Shown here piece after piece: positions 26,400-38,555 of a stretch of DNA of 64,000 bases (position 1 is its first letter; every line of letters begins with the position of its first letter). The stretch is taken from contig JBBCGQ010000001.1 in assembly GCA_037200845.1 (NCBI GenBank), positions 310,001 to 374,000 on the forward strand, written 5' to 3'. The translations under genes were made by a program, and so were the position numbers. This stretch comes from Bauldia sp. GTDB lineage: Bacteria; Pseudomonadota; Alphaproteobacteria; Rhizobiales; Kaistiaceae. The notes under the pieces were generated by a model. It made no database searches, was not told where the DNA came from, and saw nothing but the letters and a program-made list of their open reading frames with translations.

Positions 26400-27434
26400 A
26401 TGGTGCAGATCAAATCCCCCGACGCCGACCGCCTGCTGGCCAAGCCCGACGCAAAGATCCGCGTCGTCCTGATCTACGGCAACGACGAGGGCCTGGTCGC
26501 CGAGCGCGCCGATAAATTCGCCGCCGCCGTCGCCGGCAAGGACGGCGAGCACGTCCGCCTCGACCCCTCCGCGCTGTCGGAAAATCCCGGCCGCCTCGCC
26601 GACGAGGCCAACTCCATCCCGATGTTCGGCGGCAACCGCGCCATCTCGCTGCGCGTCAGCGGCAACCGCGCCGTCGATGGCGCGGTGCAGGCCATTCTCG
26701 CGGCGCCGCCGCAGGATTCGTGGATCGTCGTCACCGCCGGCGACCTCCGCAAAACCTCGCCGCTGCGCAAGCTCGCCGAATCGAGCGCCGCCGCGTGGGC
26801 GATCCCCTGCTACGCCGACACCGACCGCGACCTTGACCGCATCATCGACGAGGAAACCCGCGCCGCGAAACTGACCATCGCCGACGACGCGCGCACGGCG
26901 CTGAAAGGCCTGCTCGGCAGCGACCGCATGATCAGCCGCTCCGAGATCCAGAAGCTGACGCTCTACGCCTCCGACAAAGGCGCGATCACGCTGGACGACG
27001 TCCGCGCCCTCGTCGGCGACGCCGGCCCGTCGGCCACCGACGAGGCCGTGGACGCCGTCGCCGAAGGCGACGCTGCCGCGCTCGACCTCGGCTATCGCCG
27101 CCTGGTCACCGGCGGCACGCCCGGCTTCGTCATCGCCGGCGCCGCGCTCCGCCATTTCAATTTCCTGCAGAAGGCACGCGCCGCGGTCGACGGCGGCGAA
27201 AGCCCGGACGCGCTGGTCCGCCGCGCCGTCCCGCCGATCTACCCTTTCTCCCGCCAGTCCGCCGTCGCCCGCCAACTGGAACGCTGGACCGCGCCGCGCA
27301 TCGACCGCGCCCTGACCATGCTCGATCAGGCGATGCTCGACTCCCGCCTCCACGGCCCGATCACCGACGAAATCATCGCGCAGGCCCTGCAACTCGTCGC
27401 CGCCATCGCCCCGGCCCAGCGCCGAAACGCCTAG
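26400..27434 (+). CDS. holA: DNA polymerase III delta subunit
   Basis: 344 residues, the usual HolA size. The clamp-loader fold is evident: VVLIYGNDEGLVAERADKFA near the N terminus, a SIPMFGGNRAISLR strand, WIVVTAGDLRKTSPLRK, then the helical collar domain. HolA opens the beta clamp during loading. It is the last gene of the leuS-lptE cluster, here 49 bp after the inserted periplasmic protein gene. Confidence 0.94.
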   Translation: MVQIKSPDADRLLAKPDAKIRVVLIYGNDEGLVAERADKFAAAVAGKDGEHVRLDPSALSENPGRLADEANSIPMFGGNRAISLRVSGNRAVDGAVQAILAAPPQDSWIVVTAGDLRKTSPLRKLAESSAAAWAIPCYADTDRDLDRIIDEETRAAKLTIADDARTALKGLLGSDRMISRSEIQKLTLYASDKGAITLDDVRALVGDAGPSATDEAVDAVAEGDAAALDLGYRRLVTGGTPGFVIAGAALRHFNFLQKARAAVDGGESPDALVRRAVPPIYPFSRQSAVARQLERWTAPRIDRALTMLDQAMLDSRLHGPITDEIIAQALQLVAAIAPAQRRNA

Positions 27435-27489
27435 CCTCACCAGCCTCGGCCCGGCCTACCTAACCAAACCCAGGCCTATCCTTCCCTCC

Positions 27490-27525
27490 GCCTTCCCCGC
27501 GAAGGCGGCGACCCCAGGTGCCAAC
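27490..27525. repeat. intergenic palindrome, CCCCGCGAAGGCGG class
   Basis: CCCCGCGAAGGCGGCGACCCCAGGTGCCAA lies between the convergent holA and tetR genes. Nearly the same sequence occurs at 29518-29551 beyond tetA, so copies of this repeat border the tetRA pair. Confidence 0.6.
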
Positions 27526-27530
27526 CAACC

Positions 27531-28208
27531 TCAGCCCGCCGAAGCTTTCCGCGCCTTGCGAGCGCCGGCCCGAGCCCGCCGTTTCCTCTTCGCCCCCGCC
27601 AGCTCCACCTCCAGCCCGGCAACGATGAGCGTCAGCCCGGCCTCAAACGCCGCCTCCGGCCCGTTCTTCCGGTAGTAGCGGAGCGACTTTCCGAACAGCG
27701 GCAGCTTCGCCGCCGCCGCGGCCAGTTCCTCCTGCCCCCAGACACGTTCCTCCGCCTGTTCCGCCTGCTCGTCGATCGCGCTGCCGAGGGCAAACCGCCC
27801 CGCCGAGATGAGCGCCAGCGTGGCGATCTCGACCGGAAAGCCGGCATCGACGAGGCAGCGCAACTGGCTTTCCAGCCGCACGAAATCTTCGACCTCGGCT
27901 TCCGCCCCGGCATGCAGCCGCCCGCCGTCGCGGTGCGCCAGCAGCGCGCGCCGCAGGCTCCGCGCATTTTCGCCGATGAAGCGCCGCCAGTCGTCCCCCG
28001 GCCGCGGCACTTCGTACGTGTGGTGCCGCCGCAGAATTTCCTGCCCCATCGCATTCACCAGCGCGCGTTTCGAAGCGAAGTGCCAGTAGAGCGCCGGCTG
28101 CTGCACGTGCAGCCTGTCGGCCAGCCGCCGCGTCGTCAGGTCGTCGAGACCGACCTCGTCGAGCAGGCCGATGGCGGCGTCGATGATCTGCTGGCGTTCG
28201 AGTTTCAT
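27531..28208 (-). CDS. tetR: TetR-class repressor
   Basis: 225 residues. The N-terminal HTH (about 1-50: IIDAAIGLLDEVGLDDLTTRRLADRLHVQQPALYWHF, in pieces) is close to the tetracycline repressor, and the C-terminal half fits the TetR_C ligand-binding domain. A basic tail (KRKRRARAGARKARK) is unusual. I start at MKLERQQIID, as in TetR; upstream codons fall in the operator region. It is divergent from a TetA-like pump across 79 bp carrying two palindromes, the classic tetR/tetA layout. Inducer unknown but plausibly a tetracycline-like compound. Confidence 0.9.
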   Translation of the reverse strand: MKLERQQIIDAAIGLLDEVGLDDLTTRRLADRLHVQQPALYWHFASKRALVNAMGQEILRRHHTYEVPRPGDDWRRFIGENARSLRRALLAHRDGGRLHAGAEAEVEDFVRLESQLRCLVDAGFPVEIATLALISAGRFALGSAIDEQAEQAEERVWGQEELAAAAAKLPLFGKSLRYYRKNGPEAAFEAGLTLIVAGLEVELAGAKRKRRARAGARKARKASAG

Positions 28209-28239
28209 GGACGGTCGCCCGGGGGTTGACGAAACCGAA

Positions 28240-28254
28240 CTTATCATCGATAAG
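28240..28254. promoter_or_regulatory. tet-operator-like palindrome O1
   Basis: CTTATC-ATC-GATAAG is a perfect dyad closely resembling the tetO core CTATCATTGATAG. It lies 32 bp from the tetR start. Confidence 0.8.
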
Positions 28255-28256
28255 CG

Positions 28257-28275
28257 AATTTATCGACGATAAATT
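28257..28275. promoter_or_regulatory. tet-operator-like palindrome O2
   Basis: AATTTATCG-A-CGATAAATT is a perfect 19-bp dyad beginning three bases after O1. It shares the TTATCG/CGATAA core and lies just ahead of tetA. Paired operators in the divergent gap match the Tn10-type arrangement. Confidence 0.8.
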
Positions 28276-28293
28276 ATCGCCTCCGGTGTGCAT

Positions 28294-29478
28294 ATGAACA
28301 AACCCCTCGCCGTCATCCTCGCCGCCGTCACGATCGACTCGATCGGCATCGGCCTCATCTTCCCGATCCTCCCGGGGCTGCTGCGAGAGGTCACGCATTC
28401 GCCCGACGTCGCCCTGCTCTACGGCGTCATCCTCGCCCTTTACGCCTTGATGCAATTCATCTTTTCGCCCGTCCTCGGCGCCCTCAGCGACCGCTACGGC
28501 CGCCGCCCGCTGCTGCTGTTGTCGCTCGGCGGCACCGCGATCGACTATCTGATCATGGCCTTCGCACCGGTCTTCGCCGTGCTGCTCGTCGGCCGCATCG
28601 TCTCGGGCATCACCAGCGCCTCGATGTCGATCGCCACCGCCTACATCGCCGATATCACGCCCGAAAACGAACGCGCCCGCCGCTTCGGCTACGTCAGCGC
28701 CTGCTTTGGCCTCGGCTTCATCATTGGCCCGATCGCCGGCGGCCTGCTCGGCGAATACTGGATCCGCGCGCCCTTCCTGCTCGCCGCCGCGCTCAACGCC
28801 GCGAACTTCGCCCTCGCCCTTTTCGTCCTGCCCGAGTCGCGCACCGGCGAGGCGAAGCCGCTCAGCCTCGCGTCGCTAAGCCCGCTCGGCCCGATGAAAT
28901 GGGCGCTCGGCCTCACGGCGCTGCTGCCGCTGCTCGCCATCTTCGTCATCTTCGCGCTGGTCGGAAATATTCCGGGCACGATCTGGGTGCTCTACGGCCA
29001 GGACAAGTTCGGCTGGGACATGCTGACCGTCGGCGCCTCGCTCGCCGTCTTCGGCCTCTGCCACGCCGGCTCGCAGGCTTTTCTCACCGGCCCGCTGGTC
29101 GCCCGCATCGGCGAATGGCCGACCATGATCCTCGGCATGGTCTTCGACGGCCTCGCCTTCGTCCTCGTCGGGTTGGCGACCCAGGGCTGGATGCCCTTCG
29201 CGCTCGCCCCGCTCTTCGCCGCCGGCGGCGTCGGCCTGCCCGCGCTCCAGGCGCTGCTGTCCAATCAGGTGAGCGGCGAGCGCCAGGGCGAGTTGCAAGG
29301 CGTGCTCGCCAGCCTGCAAAGCCTGACGGCCATCGTCGGCCCGCTGGTTGGCACGGCCGTCTACGCCGCGACGATCGACGTCTGGATCGGCGCCGTCTGG
29401 TTCCTCGGCGCCGCCCTCTACGCCCTCACCCTGCCGCTGCTATTCGCGGGCCGGCGGCGCGCCGCCCAGCCGGCCTGA
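28294..29478 (+). CDS. tetA: TetA-like major facilitator efflux pump
   Basis: 394 residues with twelve membrane spans. MFS motif A is GALSDRYGRRPLLLLSL between spans 2 and 3. VILAAVTIDSIGIGLIFPILPGLLR, SACFGLGFIIGPIAGGLLG and GVLASLQSLTAIVGPLVGTAVYAA align convincingly with class A tetracycline/H+ antiporters. It probably exports tetracycline or a related compound from the inner membrane. The start is ATG 28294; an in-frame GTG two codons earlier (28288) is possible. Regulated by the divergent TetR. Whether it confers resistance is not shown by sequence. Confidence 0.88.
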   Translation: MNKPLAVILAAVTIDSIGIGLIFPILPGLLREVTHSPDVALLYGVILALYALMQFIFSPVLGALSDRYGRRPLLLLSLGGTAIDYLIMAFAPVFAVLLVGRIVSGITSASMSIATAYIADITPENERARRFGYVSACFGLGFIIGPIAGGLLGEYWIRAPFLLAAALNAANFALALFVLPESRTGEAKPLSLASLSPLGPMKWALGLTALLPLLAIFVIFALVGNIPGTIWVLYGQDKFGWDMLTVGASLAVFGLCHAGSQAFLTGPLVARIGEWPTMILGMVFDGLAFVLVGLATQGWMPFALAPLFAAGGVGLPALQALLSNQVSGERQGELQGVLASLQSLTAIVGPLVGTAVYAATIDVWIGAVWFLGAALYALTLPLLFAGRRRAAQPA

Positions 29479-29512
29479 CTTCGCAGCAGGAAGCGATAAG
29501 CGATAAGCATTC

Positions 29513-29551
29513 TCCCCGCTTTCCCCGCGAAGGCGGGGACCCAGGTGCCAA
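29513..29551. repeat. intergenic palindrome, CCCCGCGAAGGCGGGG class
   Basis: TTTCCCCGCGAAGGCGGGG forms a hairpin and is followed by ACCCAGGTGCCAAGCC, matching the sequence at 27490-27525. Confidence 0.65.
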
Positions 29552-29586
29552 GCCAAGCGCTGCCTCTGATTGCTCCGAACTGCTCG

Positions 29587-30453
<867 letters not shown>

Positions 30454-30491
30454 CTCTCAACTCCCCGAATCTTGTTCCGCCACCAAATCGA

Positions 30492-31307
30492 CTACGCCGC
30501 TCGCAGCAGCCGCTCGCGCTGGATGATCTCCGCCGCCAGCTTCAGATACGCTTGGCTGCCGCTCGAATTGAAATCGTAAAGCAGCACCGGCTTGCCATAA
30601 GACGGCGCCTCCGACACGCGCACATTGCGCGGGATGATCGTCTCGTAGACCGCGTCGCCCATATGCGCCCGCACGTCCGCCGCCACCTGGCCCGACAGGT
30701 TGTTGCGCGCGTCGTACATGGTCAGCACGATGCCATGGATCGACAGCTCCGGATTGAGCGCCGCCTTCACCTGCTCGACGGTCGACAGCAACTGGCTCAG
30801 CCCCTCCAGCGCAAAGAACTCGCACTGCAGCGGCACCAGGATCGAATGCGCGGCCGTCAGCGCGTTGATGGTCAGAAGGTTCAGCGACGGCGGGCAGTCG
30901 ATCAGGATGTACGAATAGTTTCGGGGCCGACTCGGATCGTCCTCCCCGGCCCCGAACAGCGCCGTCCGCAGCCGGTAGGCCCGGTCCTGCCGGTCGGCGA
31001 TTTCCAGCTCAACGCCGAGCAGGTCGAGCGTCGAAGGCGCCACCGAAACCCGGGGCACCGACGTGGCAATCGCCGTCTCCGCCACCGTCGCCTCGCCGAG
31101 CAGCAGATCGTAGGTCGAGACGCTGCGGCTCTTGCGGTCTACGCCCAGCCCCGTCGAGGCGTTGCCCTGCGGATCGAGATCGACGATCAGCACATCCTCG
31201 CCGATCGCCGCCAGCGCCGTGCCGAGGTTGATCGCCGTCGTCGTCTTCCCCACCCCGCCCTTCTGGTTGGCGAGCGCAATCACGCGCGGGGATTTGGGCA
31301 GCGTCAT
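30492..31307 (-). CDS. parA: chromosome-partitioning ATPase ParA
   Basis: 271 residues. The deviant Walker A is ANQKGGVGKTTTAINLGTAL (12-31), Walker A' is VLIVDLDPQGNASTGLG and Walker B is YILIDCPPSLNLLT. The ParA gradient moves ParB-parS complexes to the opposite pole. It starts nine bases after the rsmG stop, so rsmG-parA-parB form one unit in the familiar alphaproteobacterial order. Confidence 0.97.
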   Translation of the reverse strand: MTLPKSPRVIALANQKGGVGKTTTAINLGTALAAIGEDVLIVDLDPQGNASTGLGVDRKSRSVSTYDLLLGEATVAETAIATSVPRVSVAPSTLDLLGVELEIADRQDRAYRLRTALFGAGEDDPSRPRNYSYILIDCPPSLNLLTINALTAAHSILVPLQCEFFALEGLSQLLSTVEQVKAALNPELSIHGIVLTMYDARNNLSGQVAADVRAHMGDAVYETIIPRNVRVSEAPSYGKPVLLYDFNSSGSQAYLKLAAEIIQRERLLRAA

Positions 31308-31316
31308 GCGTCCGTT

Positions 31317-31946
31317 CTATCCTGATTCGCCGGCGCGCCGCAGAGCGCCGATGTCGAGAATCACACCCTCCCCCGTCAGGCTTTCGTGCCGATTGACGCT
31401 GAAGCTCCAGCGCCGGCGAGCTTCCGAAAGCTCCGCCTCGGCATCCTGCCCTTTCATGAATGCCGCCGGCACCCCCTTTGCCATAACCGGCTCCGCCAGT
31501 CCCAGCAGCGCGTCCAACGGCGCCAGCGCCCGGGCGGTTACGCGATCGACCGGCTCTGTCCAGCCGGCCAGCACATCCTCGATCCGCCCTTCGTGTACCT
31601 GCGCCGCGGCCCCGGTTTCGCGGATGGCAGCACGCAAGAAGGCACACTTGCGCCGATTGCTCTCAACGAGGTGGACCACCCCGCCCTCAAGGCAGATCGC
31701 CAGTACCATGCCCGGCAAGCCTGCCCCTGCCCCGAGATCTATCCACCGCTTGTCACGCGGAAATAGTCTGAGGAGCTGCGCCGAATCCGCGATGTGCCGC
31801 CGCCAAATCTCCGGCAGCGTCTTCGGCGATACGAGATTTTCGGCCGGCTGCCACTTGCGCAGCAGGGCGACGAAGGCCTCCAGCCGCTCCCCTGTTTCAC
31901 GTGAAACAGGATAGACGTCCCGGAGCGCCGCGATGCTGTCGGCCAA
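31317..31946 (-). CDS. rsmG: 16S rRNA (guanine-527-N7) methyltransferase
   Basis: 209 residues of a SAM-dependent Rossmann methyltransferase: WIDLGAGAGLPGMVLAI is motif I, after DLVSPKTLPEIWRRHIADSAQL. It modifies G527 of 16S rRNA, where loss gives low-level streptomycin resistance. The start is TTG at 31946, two bases after the mnmG stop; no ATG precedes the conserved VSRETGERLEAF. That VSRET stretch is itself encoded by a perfect parS site. Confidence 0.93.
   Translation of the reverse strand: MADSIAALRDVYPVSRETGERLEAFVALLRKWQPAENLVSPKTLPEIWRRHIADSAQLLRLFPRDKRWIDLGAGAGLPGMVLAICLEGGVVHLVESNRRKCAFLRAAIRETGAAAQVHEGRIEDVLAGWTEPVDRVTARALAPLDALLGLAEPVMAKGVPAAFMKGQDAEAELSEARRRWSFSVNRHESLTGEGVILDIGALRRAGESG
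31893..31908. promoter_or_regulatory. parS site 1 (inside rsmG)
   Basis: TGTTTCACGTGAAACA is the perfect 16-bp ParB-binding palindrome. It lies within the 5' part of rsmG and encodes its VSRET residues. Confidence 0.97.
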
Positions 31947-31948
31947 AG

Positions 31949-33820
31949 TCAGGCGACCCGGCGCGGCGGTCCGCGCTTGGCCCGGGCCAGCACCAGCGTC
32001 AGCGCTGCCGGTGTCATGCCCTCGATCCGCCCCGCCTGTCCGAGCGTAACCGGACGTGCCGCTGCCAGCTTCTGCCGAAGCTCAGTGGATAGGCCCTCGA
32101 CGCTGGCGTAGTCGATGTCGCCGGCCAGCGTAACCGCGTCGTCCTTCCGGAGGCTGGCGATGTCGGCATCCTGCCGCTCCAGGTAGACCGAATACTTGGC
32201 CTCGATCTCGATCTGTTCGGAGGCGAATCGACTGAGGCCACCGAGCTCCGGCCAGACCCGCGCAAGGTCGGAAAGCTCGATGTCCGGCCGCGCCAGCAGC
32301 TCAAACGCCGACCGGCGAACACCGTCATGATTGAGATGGATTCCGACCTTCTCCGCCTCGTTGGGCGTCAGCGTAAGCTGGTCGAGCATCGCCTTTGCCT
32401 TCGCCAGTGAAGCGAGGCGCGCACCGAAGGCCAATGCCCGCTCACTGCCGACGACACCGAGCTTGATCCCCAGCGGCGTCAACCGCTGGTCGGCATTGTC
32501 TGCCCGCAGCGACAGCCGGTACTCAGCCCGCGATGTGAACATCCGGTAGGGCTCGGAAACCCCACGGGTGGTCAGGTCATCGATCAACACGCCGACGTAG
32601 CCATCGGCACGCCCAACCGTCACGCCCTCCCCACCGCCCGCAATTCTGGCTGCGTTGATGCCGGCGATCAGACCCTGGGCTCCGGCCTCCTCATAACCCG
32701 TGGTGCCGTTGATCTGCCCAGCCAGAAACAGCCCGCCAACCGCCTTCGTCTCCAGCGTCGGCTTTAGCTCGCGCGGATCGACATGGTCGTATTCGATGGC
32801 GTAGCCCGGGCGGACGATCCGCGCCTTTTCCAAGCCCGGAATGGACGCGACCAGCGCCTTCTGCACGTCTTCCGGCAGCGAAGTCGAAATGCCGTTCGGA
32901 TAGACCATGTCGTCGTCCAGCCCCTCCGGCTCGAGGAAAATCTGGTGGCCGTCGCGCTCGCCGAAGCGGACGACCTTGTCCTCGATCGACGGACAGTAGC
33001 GCGGGCCGCGGCTGGTTATGTCGCCGGAATACATCGGCGACCGGGCGATGTTCGCCTGGATGATGGCGTGCGTCGCCGCCGTCGTCCGGGTGATGTGACA
33101 ATCGACCTGCGGCGTCGTGATCGCCGTCGTCATGGTCGAGAACGGCTCCGGCGGATTGTCGCCCGGCTGCCGCGTCAACGACGCCCAGTCGATGGTCTTG
33201 CCATCGAGGCGCGGCGGCGTCCCGGTCTTCAGGCGCCCCATCCGCAGCGACAGACCTTCCAGCGTCTTCGCCAGTCCTATCGATGGCTTCTCGCCGACCC
33301 TCCCGGCCGGGATCTTGACCTCGCCGATGTGGATGAGACCGCGCAGGAAGGTGCCCGTGGTGATGACCACGGCACCCGCGCCAAGGTGCCGGCCGTCGCC
33401 AAGGACAACGCCGGTCACCCGGCCATTCTGCAGCGTAAGATCCTCGACCTCCGCTTCGACGATCTCGAGATTGGCCTGATGGCGGAGAAGATCCTGGACC
33501 GCCGCCTTGTAAAGCTTGCGGTCCGCCTGCGCCCGCGGGCCCCGGACCGCCGGACCCTTGCGCCGGTTCAGCACCCGGAACTGGATGCCGGCCCGATCGG
33601 CAGCGACGCCCATGATGCCGTCGAGCGCATCGATCTCGCGGACCAGGTGGCCCTTGCCCAGTCCGCCGATAGCAGGGTTGCACGACATTGCCCCGACGGT
33701 GGCGAACGAATGCGTGACCAGCGCCGTCCGCGCACCCACGCGAGCCGCGGCCGCCGCGGCCTCGGTGCCGGCGTGGCCACCGCCGATTACGATGACATCG
33801 AAGGAGCGGGACTGGTTCAT
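31949..33820 (-). CDS. mnmG: tRNA uridine 5-carboxymethylaminomethyl modification enzyme MnmG
   Basis: 623 residues, full length. The FAD-binding motif is [18 protein letters not shown]. The catalytic-region blocks [20 protein letters not shown] and [16 protein letters not shown] and the C-terminal MnmE-binding helical domain ([18 protein letters not shown]) are present. With MnmE it modifies the wobble uridine U34. I start at [15 protein letters not shown]; an in-frame Met-like codon nine residues earlier is less likely. It lies between mnmE and rsmG in the conserved cluster, 67 bp from mnmE. Confidence 0.97.
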   Translation of the reverse strand: MNQSRSFDVIVIGGGHAGTEAAAAAARVGARTALVTHSFATVGAMSCNPAIGGLGKGHLVREIDALDGIMGVAADRAGIQFRVLNRRKGPAVRGPRAQADRKLYKAAVQDLLRHQANLEIVEAEVEDLTLQNGRVTGVVLGDGRHLGAGAVVITTGTFLRGLIHIGEVKIPAGRVGEKPSIGLAKTLEGLSLRMGRLKTGTPPRLDGKTIDWASLTRQPGDNPPEPFSTMTTAITTPQVDCHITRTTAATHAIIQANIARSPMYSGDITSRGPRYCPSIEDKVVRFGERDGHQIFLEPEGLDDDMVYPNGISTSLPEDVQKALVASIPGLEKARIVRPGYAIEYDHVDPRELKPTLETKAVGGLFLAGQINGTTGYEEAGAQGLIAGINAARIAGGGEGVTVGRADGYVGVLIDDLTTRGVSEPYRMFTSRAEYRLSLRADNADQRLTPLGIKLGVVGSERALAFGARLASLAKAKAMLDQLTLTPNEAEKVGIHLNHDGVRRSAFELLARPDIELSDLARVWPELGGLSRFASEQIEIEAKYSVYLERQDADIASLRKDDAVTLAGDIDYASVEGLSTELRQKLAAARPVTLGQAGRIEGMTPAALTLVLARAKRGPPRRVA

Positions 33821-33865
33821 GGGACGGGGATAGCCGGGGTCGGCCACAGGGTCAAAGGGCAGGGG

Positions 33866-33881
33866 TGTTTCACGTGAAACA
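33866..33881. promoter_or_regulatory. parS site 2 (between mnmE and mnmG)
   Basis: A second perfect TGTTTCACGTGAAACA, in the 67-bp gap, 1973 bp from the first site. Confidence 0.97.
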
Positions 33882-33887
33882 TTGGCG

Positions 33888-35210
33888 TCACTTCCCGACG
33901 CAGAAGTCGCGGAAGATCACGTCGAGCAAATCTTCCACGTCGATCCGACCCGTAATTCGGCCAAGCGAATCCGAGGCCCGGCGCAAATCCTCGGCCCGGA
34001 TTTCCAGCGGACTTGTCCCCGTGGCGCGCGCGGAAACAAGCGCGTCAAGCGCCGCACGGACTGCCGAGCGATGCCGGGCGCGAGTGATCAGCGCGGACTC
34101 CGCCGGCGGCAATCCGGCTGCGATCTTGCCTGTCAAAAGCGACAGCAGATCGTTGAGACCTTCGCCGGTCGCCGACGACACCTGCGCGTCGAACCCGGCA
34201 GCGATCAACGATCGTTCGGCAACCGATTCGATCAGGTCGATCTTCGTTGCGACCTTGATCGCGCCGGGGAGGAGAGCTGGGCTTGCCGCGGCCATGACGT
34301 CGGCGACCCACACCACGATATCCGCGCCAGCCGCACGTACCTCCGCGCGCCGGATGCCTTCGCGCTCGATGCCGCCCTCAGCCGCGCGGAGGCCGGCTGT
34401 ATCGACCAGCGTCACCGGGTAGCCGCCCAGATCGAGTTTCACTTCGATGAGGTCTCGGGTCGTGCCAGGCTCCGGGGCGACAATGGCGACGTCGCGCTGG
34501 GCGATGGCGTTGAGGAGACTCGACTTGCCGGCGTTGGGTGCGCCGAGGATGACGATCTCGGCGCCGTCGCGCAGGCGCTCGCCACGCTGGTCCGCGAGAT
34601 GGTTAACCATTTCTTTTTCCAGCTCGGCGACCATGTCCCAAGCCTGGACACTGACGGAGCCAGGGATGTCTTCCTCGTCGGGAAAATCGAGCTCCGCCTC
34701 GATCAGCGCCCGGGCGCGGATCAGCTTCTCGCGCCAGCCGTCGTAAAGACGCCCGAGCCCGCCATCGGCCTGATGCAGCGCCTGCCGTCGCTGGGCCTCC
34801 GTCTCCGCATAGACCAGATCGGCCAGCCCTTCGACCTGAGTGAGGTCCATGCGCTGGTTGGTGAAGGCGCGTCGGGTGAACTCGCCCGCGTCGGCCAGCC
34901 GGAAACCCGGCAGGGCCTCCAGCGTCGCCAGCAGCGCGGCGACAACGGCACGGCCACCGTGAACGTGGAATTCGGCGACGTCTTCGCCGGTGAAACTCGC
35001 AGGCGCCGGGAAGAAAAGAACCAGACCCTTGTCGACCGTGTTGCCGTCGGCACCGCGTATGGAATGCAGAGAAGCCCGGCGTGGTTCCGGAATCGAATCG
35101 ATCAGCGTTTCGAGTCCGAATCGGACGCCGGGACCGGATATGCGGATGATCGCCACCCCAGCCGGGGGAGGGCCGCTCGACAGGGCGAAGATGGTGTCGG
35201 CCGAGGACAT
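33888..35210 (-). CDS. mnmE: tRNA modification GTPase MnmE
   Basis: 440 residues. The N-terminal folate-binding domain starts [20 protein letters not shown]. The GTPase domain has G1 [15 protein letters not shown]2 [11 protein letters not shown] and G3 DTAGLR. The C terminus ends FCVGK, a variant of the usual C(I/L)GK with the reactive cysteine retained. It is the partner of MnmG in U34 tRNA modification and is first of the mnmE-mnmG-rsmG-parA-parB run. Divergent from the DUF255 gene across 70 bp. Confidence 0.97.
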   Translation of the reverse strand: MSSADTIFALSSGPPPAGVAIIRISGPGVRFGLETLIDSIPEPRRASLHSIRGADGNTVDKGLVLFFPAPASFTGEDVAEFHVHGGRAVVAALLATLEALPGFRLADAGEFTRRAFTNQRMDLTQVEGLADLVYAETEAQRRQALHQADGGLGRLYDGWREKLIRARALIEAELDFPDEEDIPGSVSVQAWDMVAELEKEMVNHLADQRGERLRDGAEIVILGAPNAGKSSLLNAIAQRDVAIVAPEPGTTRDLIEVKLDLGGYPVTLVDTAGLRAAEGGIEREGIRRAEVRAAGADIVVWVADVMAAASPALLPGAIKVATKIDLIESVAERSLIAAGFDAQVSSATGEGLNDLLSLLTGKIAAGLPPAESALITRARHRSAVRAALDALVSARATGTSPLEIRAEDLRRASDSLGRITGRIDVEDLLDVIFRDFCVGK

Positions 35211-35280
35211 GGCGGTTGCTGTAGGGCCGGCGCGGCCACGAGTCCATGACGCGCGCCACGCCTGCCGCTATCTAGGTCCG

Positions 35281-37305
<2,025 letters not shown>

Positions 37306-37419
37306 CCCCCCTTAGGGAGGGCGGCGGGTGCACATTGTCTCGCCTCAATTCAGGTTGCAGCGTCGCCGTTCGAGTGGCACGACGCGCTCGCGCCCGATCC
37401 CCGTCGCAGGAGTCCCGCG

Positions 37420-37725
37420 ATGCCGATCGGCCATCACCTTCAGGAAATCGAGGACGACGCCGCCCGTGAAGGCGTCAGCGTATTCAAGACGCAGATGGAG
37501 ATCGTGGTCCTCAGCCTGCTCGACGAGGACCGTGCCATTGCCCTCGGCCAGATCGAGGAAGCCCGCACGGCATCGCTCGACCATGCCGCCGCTTTCGCCT
37601 CGCCGGCACTGTCGGTCGCAGAGGGCGCGAAAGCCGAGCGCATCGCCCGCGCGATGCTTACCGACACGTTCGGCCGTATCCGCACCGTGATCGAGACGCC
37701 TGACGACGACTCGGCGGTGCACTAG
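37420..37725 (+). CDS. small helical hypothetical protein
   Basis: 101 residues, predicted mostly helical and acidic (HHLQEIEDDAAREGVSVFKT; DRAIALGQIEEARTASLDHA). No domain is recognised. The frame has the base composition of its neighbours and ends by overlapping the stop of the convergent ATPase gene by three bases, a tight fit that favours a real gene. Function unknown. Confidence 0.55.
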   Translation: MPIGHHLQEIEDDAAREGVSVFKTQMEIVVLSLLDEDRAIALGQIEEARTASLDHAAAFASPALSVAEGAKAERIARAMLTDTFGRIRTVIETPDDDSAVH

Positions 37726-38279
37726 CCGCCGGCGTTCAGCCCGACCCGCTCCAGCACGAACGCCACCCGCTCCGCCATGCTTGCCTTCGGCAACTCGGCC
37801 ACCGCGTATCCGGTCTCGCGGTAGGTCGCGACGGCCAAATCGTAACTGGCGATCGCCTCGGCGAAATCCTGCTTGCGCTCGGCGTCGTTAACGTAGATCT
37901 CCGGCCACGGCGGCGCGACGAAGACGACCGGCGCATAGCGATAAACGCGCGCCGCCTCGCGGAAGTGCGGCGGCGTCGGCAGGCCGACGAGCGGGAAGTA
38001 GCCGACGAGCTCCGGCGCGCCGCGATCGAAGAAGACCGGCGACGGATCGGCGGTGAAGCGCGTGTAGTCGACGAGCGCGTGCGACAGCATCAGTTCGGCG
38101 TAGAGCGCACGGTCGCCGGTGTGGAACGCCTTGCCGCCAATAGTCTGCTGGGCGCGGATGATGGCGCGGCCGCTTTCTTCCGCCGTGCGGTAGCCACGCG
38201 CCGCCAACGCATTGATCAGGCTGGTTTTTCCAGATCCCGGCCCGCCGGTGATGATGTGGAAATTGTCATGCTGGTGCAT
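37722..38279 (-). CDS. AAA_28-type P-loop ATPase
   Basis: 185 residues. The Walker A HIITGGPGSGKTSLINALA is at residues 8-26, a putative Walker B is PVFFDRGAPELVGYF, and an EESGRAIIRAQQ block matches small predicted NTPases or kinases. Such proteins are often annotated as 'ATPase' or NadR-like; substrate unknown. I start at MHQHDNFHIITGG. Its promoter region is shared with the divergent toxin-antitoxin genes and contains repeated palindromic half-sites, so the antitoxin may also control this gene. Confidence 0.78.
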   Translation of the reverse strand: MHQHDNFHIITGGPGSGKTSLINALAARGYRTAEESGRAIIRAQQTIGGKAFHTGDRALYAELMLSHALVDYTRFTADPSPVFFDRGAPELVGYFPLVGLPTPPHFREAARVYRYAPVVFVAPPWPEIYVNDAERKQDFAEAIASYDLAVATYRETGYAVAELPKASMAERVAFVLERVGLNAGG

Positions 38280-38348
38280 AGGCTGGTCCTTTCTGCCAGT
38301 GTTGATGCCAGCTTGCAGACCAGCATGGATGCTGGTACAAGCGCTGGC
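38265..38348. promoter_or_regulatory. operator array between ATPase and vapBC-like genes
   Basis: A perfect dyad ACCAGCAT-GG-ATGCTGGT spans 38319-38336. Around it are further half-sites of the type ATGCTGGT / ATGCCAGC in both directions (about seven in 85 bp, including GCGCTGGCAT overlapping the vapB start). Such clustering is typical of cooperative toxin-antitoxin autoregulation. Confidence 0.65.
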
Positions 38349-38555
38349 ATGGAAAACGAGATACGGAAGATCACGGTCGAGGTGCCCGAGCACACGCTCG
38401 AAGCGGCGCAGGCCTATACGGGCGAGGGCGTCACGGAAACCGTGCGCATAGCCCTGAAGTTGCTGCTGGCCGAGGGCGCCCAGCGCAAATTCCGCAAACT
38501 CCGCGGATCATTCAAGTTCACGGTCGATCTCGACGCGCTGCGCGAAGACCGCTGA
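38349..38555 (+). CDS. vapB: VapB-like antitoxin
   Basis: 68 residues. The N terminus RKITVEVPEHTLEAAQAYTG looks like a ribbon-helix-helix strand and helix; the C terminus (FRKLRGSFKFTVDLDALRED) would wrap the toxin. The stop overlaps the next ATG by one base (TGATG), so the pair is translationally coupled. It is expected to neutralise the PIN toxin and repress the shared operator. Called from size, RHH pattern and partner. Confidence 0.8.
   Translation: MENEIRKITVEVPEHTLEAAQAYTGEGVTETVRIALKLLLAEGAQRKFRKLRGSFKFTVDLDALREDR

Noticed and set aside
27531-29478. Recent transposon-borne resistance gene
   Set aside because: No transposase, terminal inverted repeats or target duplications; base composition matches the host. 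The flanking palindromes are generic intergenic repeats.
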